The notes: a model not told the origin generated them from the sequence alone. Counted from the first letter of the stretch, positions 10,771-22,784 are shown. The stretch is DNA of 64,000 bases from Calvatia gigantea (GCA_025093985.1 JACAAK010000004.1:3968001-4032000), one strand, 5' to 3'. A program made the numbers and translations.

Positions 10771-13640
10771 TGCAACCGTTCGTCCCCACCTGCCGCTTGT
10801 TTATTCTTCATCACCCTCATCGTCTTCTTCATCCTCTTCCTCTTCACCCTCAGCGTGGTTGTCAACATCAACCAATACACCGTCTTTCACACTCACCTTC
10901 TCCTTGTGTAGAGCTTCCTCCCATCCTTCTTCAAACAACTCTGGTCGGCGGATGGGTCGGTGATTCCTGCCGCGAGCCCAGGGCCTTTGGGTTTGAGGTC
11001 GGATGTCCAGGCTTCGACTGTGTGTGGGACTTGGCTATTTTAGTGTTAGTGATGACAGAAGGGAACAGTGCAAAGGAGGTAGAAAACGAACCTGGGTGTA
11101 TATATCCTTATGAATAGTGCCACTTCAGGTGTGCGACTGGTATGAATGAGGTCCATGCATTTTTCAGGTTTCTCTAGCTGGAGGAGTGCTGCGAATACGA
11201 GGTTGTTCTGGCCATTTTTGACTAAACACAGCGACCACATCAGGAAAATGCAAACTCCCAGAAATAACACATTGTTCAAATACTCACTGGCTTTATAAAT
11301 GGCATTCCCAACGCCTTCCCAATCTCCGATACCCAACATAATGAACAATACCTCCCAGATCACTGACTTTAGAGAAAGTCTCCTTGGCGAGATCAAACCG
11401 CCAGACTGCCAACACCCCGTTGCTGAGGGCTTTCCATTTTGACTCGGCTTCGTTTTCGGGGACAAAGAGTGCGATTTCATGCGCAACATCTAGATCGTCC
11501 ATCTAGATCATCTCGGGAGAGTGCGAGGTCGAATTTATGATCTGGGTCTTTTGCCACAGTGATCGCTAGTTCTTTCATGTCTACACATTCAGATGATATC
11601 AAGTAAGCAACAGCATAAAAGGAGGTGAGGAGGGATGTGGCCCTCAAGGAACCTCACGAGCTTGTTCAGTTGGTCTCTGGGTATTGATGTAAGAAGTTCT
11701 GCTGCAGCATCAAGGTCTCCGCAAAGGATAGCAGTTTGGTATTCAACGACTGTGAGTGAGAGTGTGTAGGCGTAGACCTTAACATCTTTGTCAGCGAGGT
11801 AGACGCGGTTGTGGGTGAGGATGTAACCGAGGAGGTATAAGCGGCTAAAGGGATGTTAACGGGGGGCGGGGTGAAAGAACGGTGGGGGGCTGACCTATCG
11901 AAGGGCTGATGGTGTATGATCCTCTGCCAATGAAGTAGGAGAGACAATTGGGGGTTGTGTAGATAAGGCAATCACCAATCCATTTACCTGTTTGGACACT
12001 GGAAGGTGGGTGTACGTCCAACATTTATGGACGTAGAGAGGAGCATACCTGTTGTTGACCTCAGCAACAACTTCAAATGCCTCTTCGATACCTTCATCTG
12101 TGATCTCAGAGCCTTTGTCTATTTTATCTTGTTACGTGTCTCAGTCGAACCTGAGGACGTAGAAATAGTCGTCAGAGATGATTGCTACAAGTGTACCTGT
12201 TGTTGACCAGTATCCTGCGCTCGAATATCAGCCAAGGGGTTGTTCAAGATAAAGCAGCCCATGGCCTTAGCATCAACGCCAACTTGTCAAACAATCTCTC
12301 CACTCTCCCAATCCCAAAACATGACACATCCAGCCCCCTTTGCACCCAAAGGAGGTCCACCATGCAACCCACCCACCATAAAACCTCCACTACCTTTCAT
12401 CCTACTCTCACTCCTCTCTATGAAATTCTTACAAAACCTCAACTTGACTTTACTCTCCAACACAGCATAGGTATTACTATCCAGAGCCCCAGCAAAGGAA
12501 ATACCATTCCCGAAGGATTTGTTCTGCCAAGCGAGGGTGGTGTAGACGATATATTCACTGTCGCCTACGACCGTGATGAAACAGCCATTGGGGGAGTGGA
12601 GGAGGGATACAGGGAAGATTTCGGTTAAGCCAATTTCTTTGGCTGTGAGGGGAATGCAGGCACCGTTAGTGGGTGAGGAGGGTGTGGTGGTGATGGTGAT
12701 GGTGTCGGTAAAGAGAATTTAGAGGTTGCTGGAGAGGCTTCATGGTTGTGGGTGTAGATGAGTTTGCCAGAGGGGTCCATGGAGAATGTGGATTCGTCGC
12801 AGCCAAGCTGTAGGTGGGGTAGGATAGATTTGTGATTAATTTAAGTACAAAGGGAGAAGGAAGGCAGAGGGGATGCACTTTGACGGCGACAACACTGTTG
12901 TTGAAGCCGACTGATACTCTGTTCATGTCCTTTCTGAGCGCAATACACTGTGCTCGTTCAAAAGCGATTGGCCGCAAAGAGCGGACAGATTGCCTGTCTG
13001 GACATTGCACCACCCTTGTCCCAGTCCCAGGCCTTGGTGGTAATATCACCACTGCCAGTCAGTACAATAGGCGCAGTAGGATGCATGGCGAGGCTTTGGA
13101 TATGATCCAGTTGAGCCTTGAATGCAACCACTTTTTTCGTGAGTGTTGTAATTGAAGACACGGAGCTGGTGGTCGTCGGAACCCACAATGAACCAGTCTT
13201 TGCATGCGATAAACTTGACGCAATGCACGGGGACTTCTGTGACCTCAGATGTTTTGATGATTGTGCCTGTGTCAAGGATGAAGATGTCCACAGAGCCATT
13301 GTAAAGGCTTGCGAGGAACCAGGGCTCTGTGTATTAGTACTCACGCGCTGGGAGCTTTCCATTTGGTATGATTCGTTTTTGGGGACGGATAGTGCGAATT
13401 TATGTGCGGTGTCGAAACCGTCTCGGAAGAGTGTGAGATCAAATTCATGGTGTTGTTGGCTGCTACCACAATCGATAGTTCTTCTATACCTATAGTCCAA
13501 GTCACATAGACTAGAATGCGCCTGAAGGGAGATAGGAGGAGGGGAATGGTATACCTCGACCCTTAGGAAATTTTGCGACTCTGTTTAGTTAGTTCGTGGG
13601 GGGGACTCCTGTTGCAGCATCAAAGTCACTGACTCCGCTG
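10770..13640 (-). pseudogene. SEC27 (beta'-COP) pseudogene, copy D, most complete
   Basis: Almost the whole gene is recognisable on the minus strand in normal order: exon 10 with the acidic tail (10800-11035), 9 (11095-11222), 8 (11290-11585), 7 (11640-11845), 6 (11890-11998), 5 (12040-12215), 4 (12245-12810), the 3' end of exon 3 (12870-12965) and exon 2 (12970-13330). Most of exon 3, which encodes central WD repeats, is deleted. Upstream of exon 2, instead of exon 1, lies a second piece of exon 8 (13340-13490) and exon 7 (13550-13625). Splice sites and frames are damaged. It is a good candidate for mis-annotation as a live coatomer gene. Confidence 0.8.
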
Positions 13641-13745
13641 AGTGCTGAGCATTGAGTGCTGAGCGAAGGGAAAGAGAAGAACCCAGGAGTGCAAAACAGC
13701 TGATATACTCGGATTTCATTGCAGGTACCTTCTCACCCAAGAACC
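13625..13745 (-). repeat. Block Y, copy 2
   Basis: This is the same short segment as at 3185-3330, again next to SEC27 exon 7 sequence. It ends at a T-rich run near 13750, after which sequence unrelated to the module begins. Confidence 0.4.
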
Positions 13746-13899
13746 CCGAGTGGGGGTTTTTTTTGTTAAGTCCTCAATTGAAGGCGGTGCACGTGGCAGT
13801 CCACCCCTATGAAATAACAAACGCAGGTACTAAGTTGGCCTCATCAACCTGAAACCGAAAAGACGGCCCGGGAACCCATAAAACAAGTAGAACTAAGAA

Positions 13900-14815
13900 T
13901 TGTCTGGGGCCACAGGTAGTGTCCTGCGCCCTAAAGAGGGGGGCTACGGCTAGATATGCAAGCACGTCGGCATCCGTCTGACATTGTTCTTGACCGAGGG
14001 GATGTTTTGGAAAAGGAGGGTAGGTGTGGGGATCAAGAAACTGATGAGGCAGCGGAACAGAGGATAATTTTGTTCCGAAGGCTCGGAATGATGAGAGAAG
14101 GGTCCAGAAAGGTGTTGAGAGCGATTACTGAGCGTTCGGAAGGTGACGTTTACGATTGCATGGCGATTCCGTGTCGAGACGAGAGAGAGGAGAGAGAACG
14201 AGAGATAGATTAGAGAAGTAAGCTAGAGACAGAGACTTCGAGTCGAAAGTTGGCTAATTCGTAGCTACCTGACTACAACAATGTATACAGGTTTTTATAG
14301 AGGAAAACGGTGGGCTGTGTGCCCGAATTACAAAGAGTAGAATGTAAATTTTAAGGAGAGAACAAAGAAAAACATACTGAGTGGGGATGAAAACGGTCCA
14401 GGAACTCATTCTATGAAGTTCTAAATTATGAGGAATGTAAAAAAGGCATAATAAGTGAATAGGAAAGCGGTCCGTAGGCTTTTAGAGTCGGAAATGAGAA
14501 GTACAGTGAAGAAATGAGGCGGCAGAGTGAAGAAATGAGGCGGCAGTTCAACGAAAATAGGGTGTGACTGCATCCGTCAGTCACGAGGCTTCGAAACCAG
14601 GTCCAGGAAGGGAGAGACAGAGGCCGGGAACATAAGAGAACAAGGAGCGAGAGTGATGGTGTCGTTGAAGACAAGAGTTCAGAACGAGCGTGGACTGAGA
14701 GTCAACGAGAGAGCGACCGACAATGAGAGACAATGCTGAGAGAGTTCGGAGTGAGACTTCGAGAGCGAGAAAAGTGGGTATCCAATTACTAGGTGTCGAG
14801 CCTCTACTGGCTCAA
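13900..14815 (-). mobile_element. LTR retrotransposon solo LTR in minus orientation
   Basis: Bases 14815 down to about 14400 are the reverse complement of the LTR at 8395-8697. They share the hairpin (GAGCC/GGCTC), CACCTAGTAATTGG and the sequence around CTGCCGCCT. Reading the minus strand, a TATA-like CTATAAAAACC lies near 14304-14294, as expected at a U3/R border, and a GA/CT-rich stretch follows. A 21-bp tandem duplication occurs near 14515-14550. The left boundary near 13900 is uncertain, and no target-site duplication was established. Plus-strand open stretches inside it are not taken as genes. Confidence 0.65.
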
Positions 14816-15138
14816 CTGTATTTATACTGTAGACAACTTGTCCGGTGTTCAATTTCTACGGTTATCTACAAATACTGAATCTGTATAGCAAATGAGTTGA
14901 GTTAGTATAATGAAGGTTAGGCTAGGGAACTGTGGTAAAATGTTGAAATTTTTGAAACACAATGAGTGAATGTGCAACTACAGAGGCGAAGAGTCTGAAT
15001 TAGAAAAAAAATGTCGGTAATGAGAAAGATGTGCGGTGAAATTTTATTAAAGTGGGTAGTGGTCTAAAACATGACATAGCAGGTGAAGTGGAGTTTGGAG
15101 GTTGGAGCTTCCATGGTTGGGACTTCCGAATTAGGAAA
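14816..15138. other. Sequence between LTR and a hypothetical gene
   Basis: This is AT-rich sequence with no long open frame and no similarity I can see to the module. Confidence 0.3.
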
Positions 15139-15750
15139 TCATGTATGATCCGGACTTTTGGATGGCTCGGAAATGGGATTTTCGGGGTCGGTGTCTTGGT
15201 CATCATTCTCAGAAGTGAACGGTATTGTCGGTGAAGTGGAGTGGTGGGAGGAGGACGCGTACATGACACTTTTCAGTGTCAGGTGCCGTCCAATCTCCAC
15301 AGCCCCAAAAAATACACGCAGCCCAGTTCCAACAATCATGCGTGCCTGTGAAGCAAGAAGGGCAGCCGCCCTCCTAAGCCGTTCTGTTCTCTCCTCAATA
15401 TATGCCACAGTAAGTCATGCACCCTCAGCAAAGCTAAGACCTTGCCCAGCCAGCATCATCATGTCCCATGCCCTGAACCAATGTCTGTCCCAGAGCGCCT
15501 TCCCTTTGGGACCCCGGCACTCTCTCCAGCTGCGATGGGAGTATACTGGGGAACTGGGCGACTTTGTTGAGTTGGCCTCTGGGGACCAATGGCAGGATCG
15601 CTTTTCTTGCAGCAATGCATCGTAGGCCGCCTTACACTCCACTGTCCACTGGCTCTTCTCTATCTCTATCTTCATCCTCGAGGCCACTTTGGCCTCGAGA
15701 AATGGTACTATTTGCTGTATTCTAATATTCTCATTCCCTATTCTCCACAA
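15139..15750 (-). CDS. Hypothetical protein, two exons
   Basis: Two minus-strand open stretches (15750-15415 and 15408-15139) can be joined by a short GT-AG intron near 15417-15385. The product would be about 190 residues: a first half rich in charged residues (VPFLEAKVASRMK; later a KALWDRHWFRAWD stretch), a helix-forming ERTERLRRAAALL segment, and a polar, acidic tail. I do not recognise the family. Around 15540-15600 the DNA also resembles degraded SEC27 exon 7, so it may be a chance frame over pseudogene sequence. Confidence 0.3.
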
Positions 15751-16019
15751 TACTCTCCTTTTCTATTCCCACACAACACAGCACAAGGACAAACTTGTCA
15801 CTACCAAACCCTGACCTGGAATCCACAAAAAACCATGGGATCACTTACCAGACAGTAATCGGTTTCAACACCTGAGACCAAAGGACCTCTACTGACCCAC
15901 AGCCCTGCCCTCCCCCTCCCCCCCACTCTGCCAGTGGAATATTTCACTTACAACAGAATTAATGTCCCTAATACGTTCCGCTCACGTGAAACAGACCAGG
16001 CAAACCACCCCAGGAGATG

Positions 16020-16215
16020 GAAGAGAGGGATGGGCGATAATCTGTCGAAAGGGCTGATGGTAGGGACCCATGCCGGTGAAGTAGGAGAGCCAGCTCAAAT
16101 GTGAAGCGACCGACATTCTTAACATTGACATCAACCCGTCAAACAATTCCTCCCCTGTCCTTATCCCAAATAACACATTCTCAGACCCTCTCATACCCAA
16201 AAGAGGACTACCATG
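16020..16215 (-). pseudogene. SEC27 exon 6-exon 4 fragment
   Basis: Short antisense pieces resemble SEC27 exon 6 (about 16030-16090) and the 3' end of exon 4 (about 16095-16215). The fragment joins ATG22-like sequence at the same place as in the other copies. Confidence 0.5.
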
Positions 16216-16790
16216 CAACCTATCACCATCACCATGCCTATCGCAAGTACGTTTGGAATTTGGTATATTCAGAGGTATTGGAAAATCACTACAAAGCGAA
16301 TGGTGGGATCCATCTTCTGACCGACCCTGATTACTACACCAAGATTTGCTTACCTCCACAGCTCATCGTCACCAGCATCTTCATGATTTTAGTCCCCTTC
16401 TGGGGTATGCCTGGGACCTGGATGAACAAAATTGGGTAAGTTTCAACCTCCTCTCTGTACACAAATCCCCACACTCCAATTAACAATGAAGTTGCCAGAT
16501 TCTACAATACCTGGGAATTCTGGACACAGCCACCATATCCGACCTCTTCCAAGTGCTCTCCCACACCTTCTCCCAAACTACGATAGTGGCACTCACGCCG
16601 CCTGGCTATGACAATATGTTCTTCAGCTTGTTCGGCCTGTCGACGAGAGCTTTGGGTCCAATTGGTCCCAGTGTCATTGACACTAACATTGACAACAGTG
16701 GAAGTAATTGGATGGGGTTCCCGTTCTGGTCAAAGTTTGTAGTGTGGTTGTGTGTGAAGGTGTGCAGTGACTCAAGCAGGCTGTAGAGAT
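16215..16790 (+). pseudogene. ATG22-like transporter 3' fragment, best preserved copy
   Basis: The plus strand reads an Atg22-like C-terminal segment: a helix ending LVPFWGM, then a plausible intron (GTAAGT at 16436 to the AG before 16501), NTWEFW, a frameshift, then ALTPPGYDNMFFSLFGLS and NSGSNWMGFPFW. Atg22 is a vacuolar transporter that exports amino acids after autophagy. Only the last helices are present, a shift near 16530 breaks the frame, and there is no start region. It is a remnant. Confidence 0.7.
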
Positions 16791-17372
16791 TAGAGAACAG
16801 GATGCAGGGTTTGGTTCACTGCATATATAGGTACCGTCAAGGACAGATACCAACTTTCTAGGGTGCCTTGCCCTGGACTTGTAGGTGCCAGTGTCCTAAA
16901 AGTGGCTGATTATTGACTTTACTGGTTTCAGATGTTGTATCTCACATGGGCATTGGAGAGGCACATGACTCAGGTAAAATCCCAGAGGTAGAGGGTTAAC
17001 AACTTTTTATAGATACTACCCACCCCCCAGATATCAAGCACAGGATACGAAAAAATAAGAATGTGATGTTACTAGCCAATTTAAGTTGGTGGTTGCTGGG
17101 GTGTCTCAGGATACTCCCAGTAACATTAGTGAAAACAGGGTTAACCAGTTAGTGGGAGTGCACAATGACAAACATTCCCAGGAGCTTGTATCAAAAATGC
17201 GAAGTCACATTTCCCAATGCCTGGTGACTGGACCCCTTAGGTGCCATTTACCTCTGTGTGCAAATCTTTTCTTTCTGCATTGGTTCCAGCTGTCCTTCCA
17301 AAACAACATAAAATTTCATGGATACATCTGCAATGAAATTTGCAGGTGGCATAAATGCCAATACCTAGCCAA
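16791..17372. repeat. Spacer and 3' flank of TMX, subfamily B type
   Basis: Bases 16975-17372 closely resemble 34135-34555, and both lie immediately downstream of a subfamily B TMX gene. They include a GGATACGAAAA motif and a stretch with GGTTCCAGCTGTCC. No gene is seen. It is different from the 3' flank of copies 2, 4 and 5, which supports two subfamilies. Confidence 0.5.
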
Positions 17373-19134
17373 TTAATCTGTTTTTAATGTCTTCAAGATA
17401 TTCTCCAGATCAAATGTACTAAGCTGGTCAACTCTTACTCCTACTACAAGAATTCCTAGGAAAACCACCATAATACAAACAACAACTAGCAGGGTGATCA
17501 AGAATGGCCTGCTTCCAGTCAAAGCTAACTGCTGTGCCTCTGCCGTTCCATTAGTATCAACCATCTCGAATGATGGTGATGTGAGGTGGTCCTTGTTTGG
17601 CCGGTATCCACTGAGATAAGCTTTGGCAGATGACAACATCACGGCATTCATATTTCGATTGATTTGGTCAAGTGATAATGGTTCAGTGGGCTTGGTGAAA
17701 GGAGATACACCAAAAGCAGTATTAAATGTCATTGTGGTGTCAGTGAGGAAGAGAGCATGTGCAACAGGGTTGATCATAGAAAGGACGCTGCTTGAATTCA
17801 GGGAGGATAATGAAGAGAGGAGACTTTCAGAGAAAATCCTGTTGGCAGCCTCAATTGGAAAATTTTTAGTGGTAGGAGGCCCAGAGTGTGTGACAGCTTT
17901 AAGAAGGCCATTCGACAGGGTCACAGTAGCAGGGGCCAGATGCAGGTGAGGATCACAAACCAATGCAGAGATGAGACTTGGGAGTGTGGTATTTCCAAGA
18001 GTGGAATTCGAATTGGGTGGAATAAAATTTGTTGGAATATCTCTGAGGTCCAGTCTGAAGCCCCTTTGAAGGGTGGAATTAGCTCCCACAAACAAGAAGA
18101 TGTTCAGAAGGGTGTAACCATCTTCATCAAAGTTGGGTAATTCACTTGGCCCTATTTCCAGCATTGGGAGAATCACTAGGCACTGTATCAGCTCTGGATA
18201 GGGCCTCAGCAACTAGGAGATATCTCAAGCACTCACAGGCATAATCCAAGGATGTTAGTGGAGGATGGAAATATCCACCCAGAGTCCACAGCCTATTGTC
18301 TATGCTCCAGACTTCCATGGAGAGGTTGACAGTTGGCTGTTTCCAGGAACAACTGAAATTATAGGTGATGACATCACTCTCATACTTGAGCGTCCCGTTA
18401 GTTGGTATTAGTGATGGCCAAGGTATAAGCACGTTTTTTTGGGATTGAAAACGATAATTGACATTCTCGAGGTGCTCAATTCGAACGATGAGATCAGCAC
18501 GATCAATTGCCAGTATGTTTGTGGAGTCGAAAAACAGTGAATCCGTCATGGTGAGATTAGCGACCTTGATTTTCAAGGGGTGCTGGAGAAGGACTGAGCT
18601 GATGCTGATCGCACTTGGGCCTAGTGCATTAAGGAAAATGAGTAACACTGAACCTGTAAAGCCCAAGCGGAATGGAAGTGTCGCCTTGTTTGAGGTGAAG
18701 TGTTTGAGCTGATCGAGGAAGCCAGCCGTCACGCGAGACACGATATCAGTCTCCCCAGGGACCAGACATCCTGACCTGCGATACTGTTCCATCCACTCTG
18801 CACTGAAGATGTGGAGGAGGATGTCCTTGACGATGAAAATGGCAAGGGCGTGCCAGAGGATAAAGATGATTGTGAAGGCACCTTTGGCCTCTGTGAAGGT
18901 GATATTCGGAGGGAGGTTGAGAGGGACCGGATTTTGTATCGTAGCGTATGCAAGGATCATAAAGCCAATCTCGAGGATAACGAACACGCTTAATCGGAGA
19001 AAAAAGTTGCGTTTGAGGTTGGAAGAAGGTGGTGTATCTTTGGAATCATGGATGTGAATGTCAGTTTCGGAGCTCGAGGGGTGGTCTTGTCCTGGAGGGG
19101 GTAGAGTAGTATGACTCAAAGATGGTCGCGACAT
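17373..19134 (-). CDS. TMX: four-helix membrane glycoprotein, copy 3, intact
   Basis: Two exons (18237-19134 and 17373-18151) are separated by an 85-bp intron with a strong GTGAGT donor at 18236. They give 558 residues. A cytoplasmic-looking proline- and charge-rich N-terminus is followed by helix 1 (about 44-64), helix 2 (about 86-108) before the HIFSAEWMEQY signature, and helix 3 (about 153-178, with FLNALGP). A long ectodomain-like region of about 300 residues carries many NxS/T sites (NLTM, NVNY-type, NFSC, NGT, NST). Helix 4 sits near the C-terminus (ALTGSRPFLITLLVVV) and is followed by a short FDLEN tail. The function is unknown, and no enzymatic motif is seen. The ATG was chosen because all paralogs share it. 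A minus-strand TATA-like element sits about 50 bp upstream. It is the only complete, unbroken paralog wholly inside the window. Confidence 0.85.
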
Positions 19135-19181
19135 GGGGACGAGAGGTATGACAGCAAGTGGGCCTTACTACTTCTTTCACA

Positions 19182-19190
19182 CTTATATTA
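19182..19190 (-). promoter_or_regulatory. TATA-like element of TMX copy 3
   Basis: The minus strand reads TAATATAAG about 50 bp before the start codon. The same element sits at the same distance before TMX copies 1, 2, 5 and 6, so it is conserved while surrounding sequence drifts. Confidence 0.4.
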
Positions 19191-19539
19191 TGTCCTAGCT
19201 GTTATTTTTAGCCGCGAGTATTCGTACATTCTTGGCCAACTGGGCGTTGGCCAACTTACTGACAGCACCTGAAATGGTGGCGGGGTTGGATCACAAGACG
19301 GACGGCAACTTAAAACGATAATGTAATGCTATTCTGAGCATCAAAGGGACTGATATTTTGTTTGCCTGACGCGAGCGTCAGGACGGGTTTATACGAAAGC
19401 TGGGATAGCACTCCTGTCCTCAGATACAAACCAACTTCATATTTCCTCAAGCAAACACCTTCTGCGATCATAGTGCCTATTGTTTAATGCTGTGCTCTAA
19501 GTTCTTCTCATCAACCGATAACATCAACCAGGGATGATA

Positions 19540-20180
19540 CATTGATGTCTGCTCATGAGCCGTTAATCAGATCTCGGACAACGATTCTTGCCGCAGATTT
19601 GAACCATAGACGCCAAGACACTCACATCCTTCATACCCAATTCTTTGCGTAGTACCGCCACCAGCACCCAGACTTTGCTTCGGCACTCTCAAGGAGACAT
19701 CACGGTTTAACTTGTAGAAACAGGGCTTATTCCGCCGCTTCTGGGAGCCCATAGCTCGGCGCAACAACGTGATTCATTGATTCACATCGGGTATTCAGAA
19801 GTTAGTGAAGTTGTGATGCGGCTTCAGGGCGCGGGGCGAGATGGCCGTGTGTGGAATTGCGGTGCTTCTCTTCAAAGATAGAGCATACAGCCTCGTGGGA
19901 GTCTTTTGAAATTGACCCATACTTTCCACGTCGGATAGTTATCCAGGAATCTGATGGTATCCTTTATTTAAGAATATACGACGCGAAACCTGCATGATGG
20001 GTATCTGCTGAGCATTCTGGGTCATGCTGGCAGTTCGGGCGAATGTGACAACAAAGGAGAGTGTGTTGTAATTGTCGCGACACCTTCTCGCCAACCAGAG
20101 CATAAGCGGATGTCAGTGATAGAACAAGGTAAACAAAGATCCTATTTTCCAACGTATAATTGAGGTGGTGGCCACCCATT
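19540..20180. repeat. Block X, copy 3
   Basis: This is a third copy of the unidentified segment. The minus strand from 20179 to 19964 reads 71 residues beginning MGGHHLNYTLENRIFVYLVL, a membrane-helix-like stretch also seen at 37272-37075. No complete gene is seen. Confidence 0.5.
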
Positions 20181-20299
20181 TGTTGTCTTAGTCCACATGG
20201 TTAAGAAGGTCGAGGGGGCAATGATGGTTTAAGTGGCCACCTATCTTCTATCAGACCTGGGATGAATGAATGTCGGCATTAGAACAAAGAAACGAAGGT

Positions 20300-22560
20300 T
20301 GTATTTTGCAAAGTACAAATAAAATTAATCCTCCAATTACACAAGTTATTTTGCATCTCTTCACCCCCAGCGGGACCATCAACATCAACCAGCACACCGT
20401 CTTCCACGCTTGCCTTCTCCTTTTGCAGAGCTTCTTCCCACCCTTCCTCAAGCGACTCTGGATTGGTGGGTGGGTCGGCGGTTCCTGCTGCAGGCTTTAA
20501 ACCGCCTTTGTTCTTGAGGCCAGATGTCCAGGCTTCGACTACGTGTGGGATTTGGCTGTACAAAAAAGGATGATAGAGAGGAGCAGGGAAAGGAGGAAAC
20601 CGAACATGCGTCCGTGCGTCCGTGTGAACAACGCCGCTTCAGGTGCAAGGCCTGTTTGAATGTGTAGGTCTACGCATATTTCAGGTTTTCCGAGCTTGAA
20701 AAAGTGCCGCGAATGCGAGGTTGTTCTGCCCCTTTTCAACTGTACACGGCGCCCGCATTAACAAAACGCAAACCTCCCGGAAACAACATATGATTATGAC
20801 ATGCACTGGCTTTTTGAACGATAATCTCTACACCCTCTCGATCGCCGCGAATACTCACCATGATCAATAATAAACTTCCCAGATCTCCAGCTTTGGAAAA
20901 ACTCTCTTTGGCAAGGTTGAATCACCACACCGCCAGTGCTCGTCGCCAAGAGCTTCCCCTTTTGACCCGGCTTCGTTTTCGGGGATGGAGAGTGCGACTT
21001 CGTGTGCGGCGTTGAGGTCGTCTAAGGGGAGTGCGAGGTCGAATTCGCATCTGGGTCGCTTTTTACTGTGATTGCTAGTTCCTTCATATCTACGCATTCA
21101 GGTGATGCCAAGTTAGCGAACACATATAAGGAGGCCAGAGGAGGAATAGAGGCGTACCTCGACCGTCTGGAACCTCGCGACCTTGTTAAGTTGGTCCTTC
21201 GGGATCGATGTAAGGAGTTCGGCCGCGGAACAGAGGTCCCCACGAAGGGTAGCAGTTTGGTATTCGACATCTGTGTGTGAGAATGTGTAGGCATAGACTT
21301 TTAACGTCTTTGTCTGCGAGATAAGCGCCGTTGTGAGCGGGGATGTAACCGAGGAGGTATAACCGGGTTAAACGGGGGGCGGGGTGAAAGAACGGTGGGG
21401 GGCTGACTTATCGAAGGGACTGACGGTGTGTGATTCCGTGCCAATGAAGTAGGGGAGACGGAAGAGGCCCACCACGCAACCCATCCACAGCAAAACTTCC
21501 CGAAACCTCCATCACGCTCCCACTCCCCTTCTGGAAATTCTTATACGCCCCCAACTTGAATCTACTCTCCAACATAGCGTAGGTATTACTATCGGGGCAC
21601 AGACAAAGGAAATACCATTCCTGAAAAATTTGTTCCGCCAAGCGAGGAAGTGTAGATGCACTCACCGTTGCCTACGACCGTGACGAAACGGCCGTTGGAG
21701 GAGCGGAGAAGGGATGTAGCAAAGGTTTCGGTTGAACCGATTTCTTCGGCTGTGAGAGGGATGCGGGCGCCGTTGGTGGGTGAGGAGGAGAATGTGGTGG
21801 TGGTGGTGGTGTCGGTGTCGGTGGAGAGGGCTCAGAGGTTGACGAAGAGGACTCCATGGTTGTGAGTGTAGATGAGTTTTCCGGGGGGGCCTATGGAGAA
21901 TGTGGGTCAAAGAGCGGAACAATTGCATGTTTGGATATCGCGCCACTGCTTGTCCCGGTTCTAGGCCTTGATGGTCATATCATCACTGCTAGTTAGTACG
22001 ATAGGCGTAGTAGGACGCACGTTGAGTATAGGATATGGTCTGGGTGATCCCCGAATGCGACCACTTTTTCGTGAGTGTTGTAATTGAAGACACGGAGCTG
22101 GTGGTTGTTCAAGCCAGCAACGACCCCGCCTTTGCGTGCGATAAACTTGACGCAACGCACGGGGTCTTCTGCGACCTCGTATGTTTTGATAATTGCGCCC
22201 GTGTCGAGGATGAAGATGTTCATGGAGCCATTTTAGAGACTTATCAGGAATCAGGGTTCTGTGTATTGGTATTTGGGCCCTGAGAGCTTTCCGTTTGGAC
22301 GAATCCGTTTTCGGGGACGGATACCACGTTTTGTGTGATTGTCTCGGAAGAGTGTGGGGTCGAATACATGGTCTGGTGGACTACTACCATAATCACTAGC
22401 TCCTCTACCTACAGCCCAAGTCACACCAAGTTATAACGCGCTTGGAGGGAAATAGGAGGGGGAAGTGACGTACCTCGGGCCATCAAGGAATGTTGCTACT
22501 CTGTTAGTTAGTCCGTGGAGAGGTCATGAAGCCAGTGAGCGCTGGGGAGTGGTCCGAGGA
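20300..22560 (-). pseudogene. SEC27 (beta'-COP) pseudogene, copy E
   Basis: Minus-strand pieces are exon 10 (20330-20560), 9 (20595-20760), 8 (20800-21090), 7 (21155-21345), 6 (21400-21468) joined directly to exon 4 (21470-21890), then exon 2 (21905-22250), exon 8 again (22255-22400) and exon 7 (22470-22560). Exons 5, 3 and 1 are missing. The exon 2 to exon 8 fusion is at the same place as in copies A, D and F. Frames are broken. Confidence 0.75.
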
Positions 22561-22680
22561 CCGCGGGTGCGGCAGTCGACCCTCCGTTGAGCGAAGGGAC
22601 GGAGAAGGGACCCCGAAGTGCAAGATAGCCGGTATACTCAAATTTCATTATAGGTACTTTCTCATCTGTTAAAATATAAG
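22560..22680 (-). repeat. Block Y, copy 3
   Basis: This is a third copy of the short segment following SEC27 exon 7. Here the minus strand reads MKFEYTGYLALRGPFSVPSL. Confidence 0.4.
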
Positions 22681-22784
22681 TGACCGTACCTTGAGCTTTT
22701 TGAGTTTGAAACTTTGAGATCTTGAAAGTTGAGTGGAAGTTTCTTGTGCCGCAGTGTGACATGTGGCACGTGACGCATCGCACA

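Noticed and set aside
13956..14213. 85-codon plus-strand open stretch inside the minus-strand LTR
   Set aside because: It lies in the GA/CT-rich part of the LTR and is low in complexity. No retroelement protein motif is visible.
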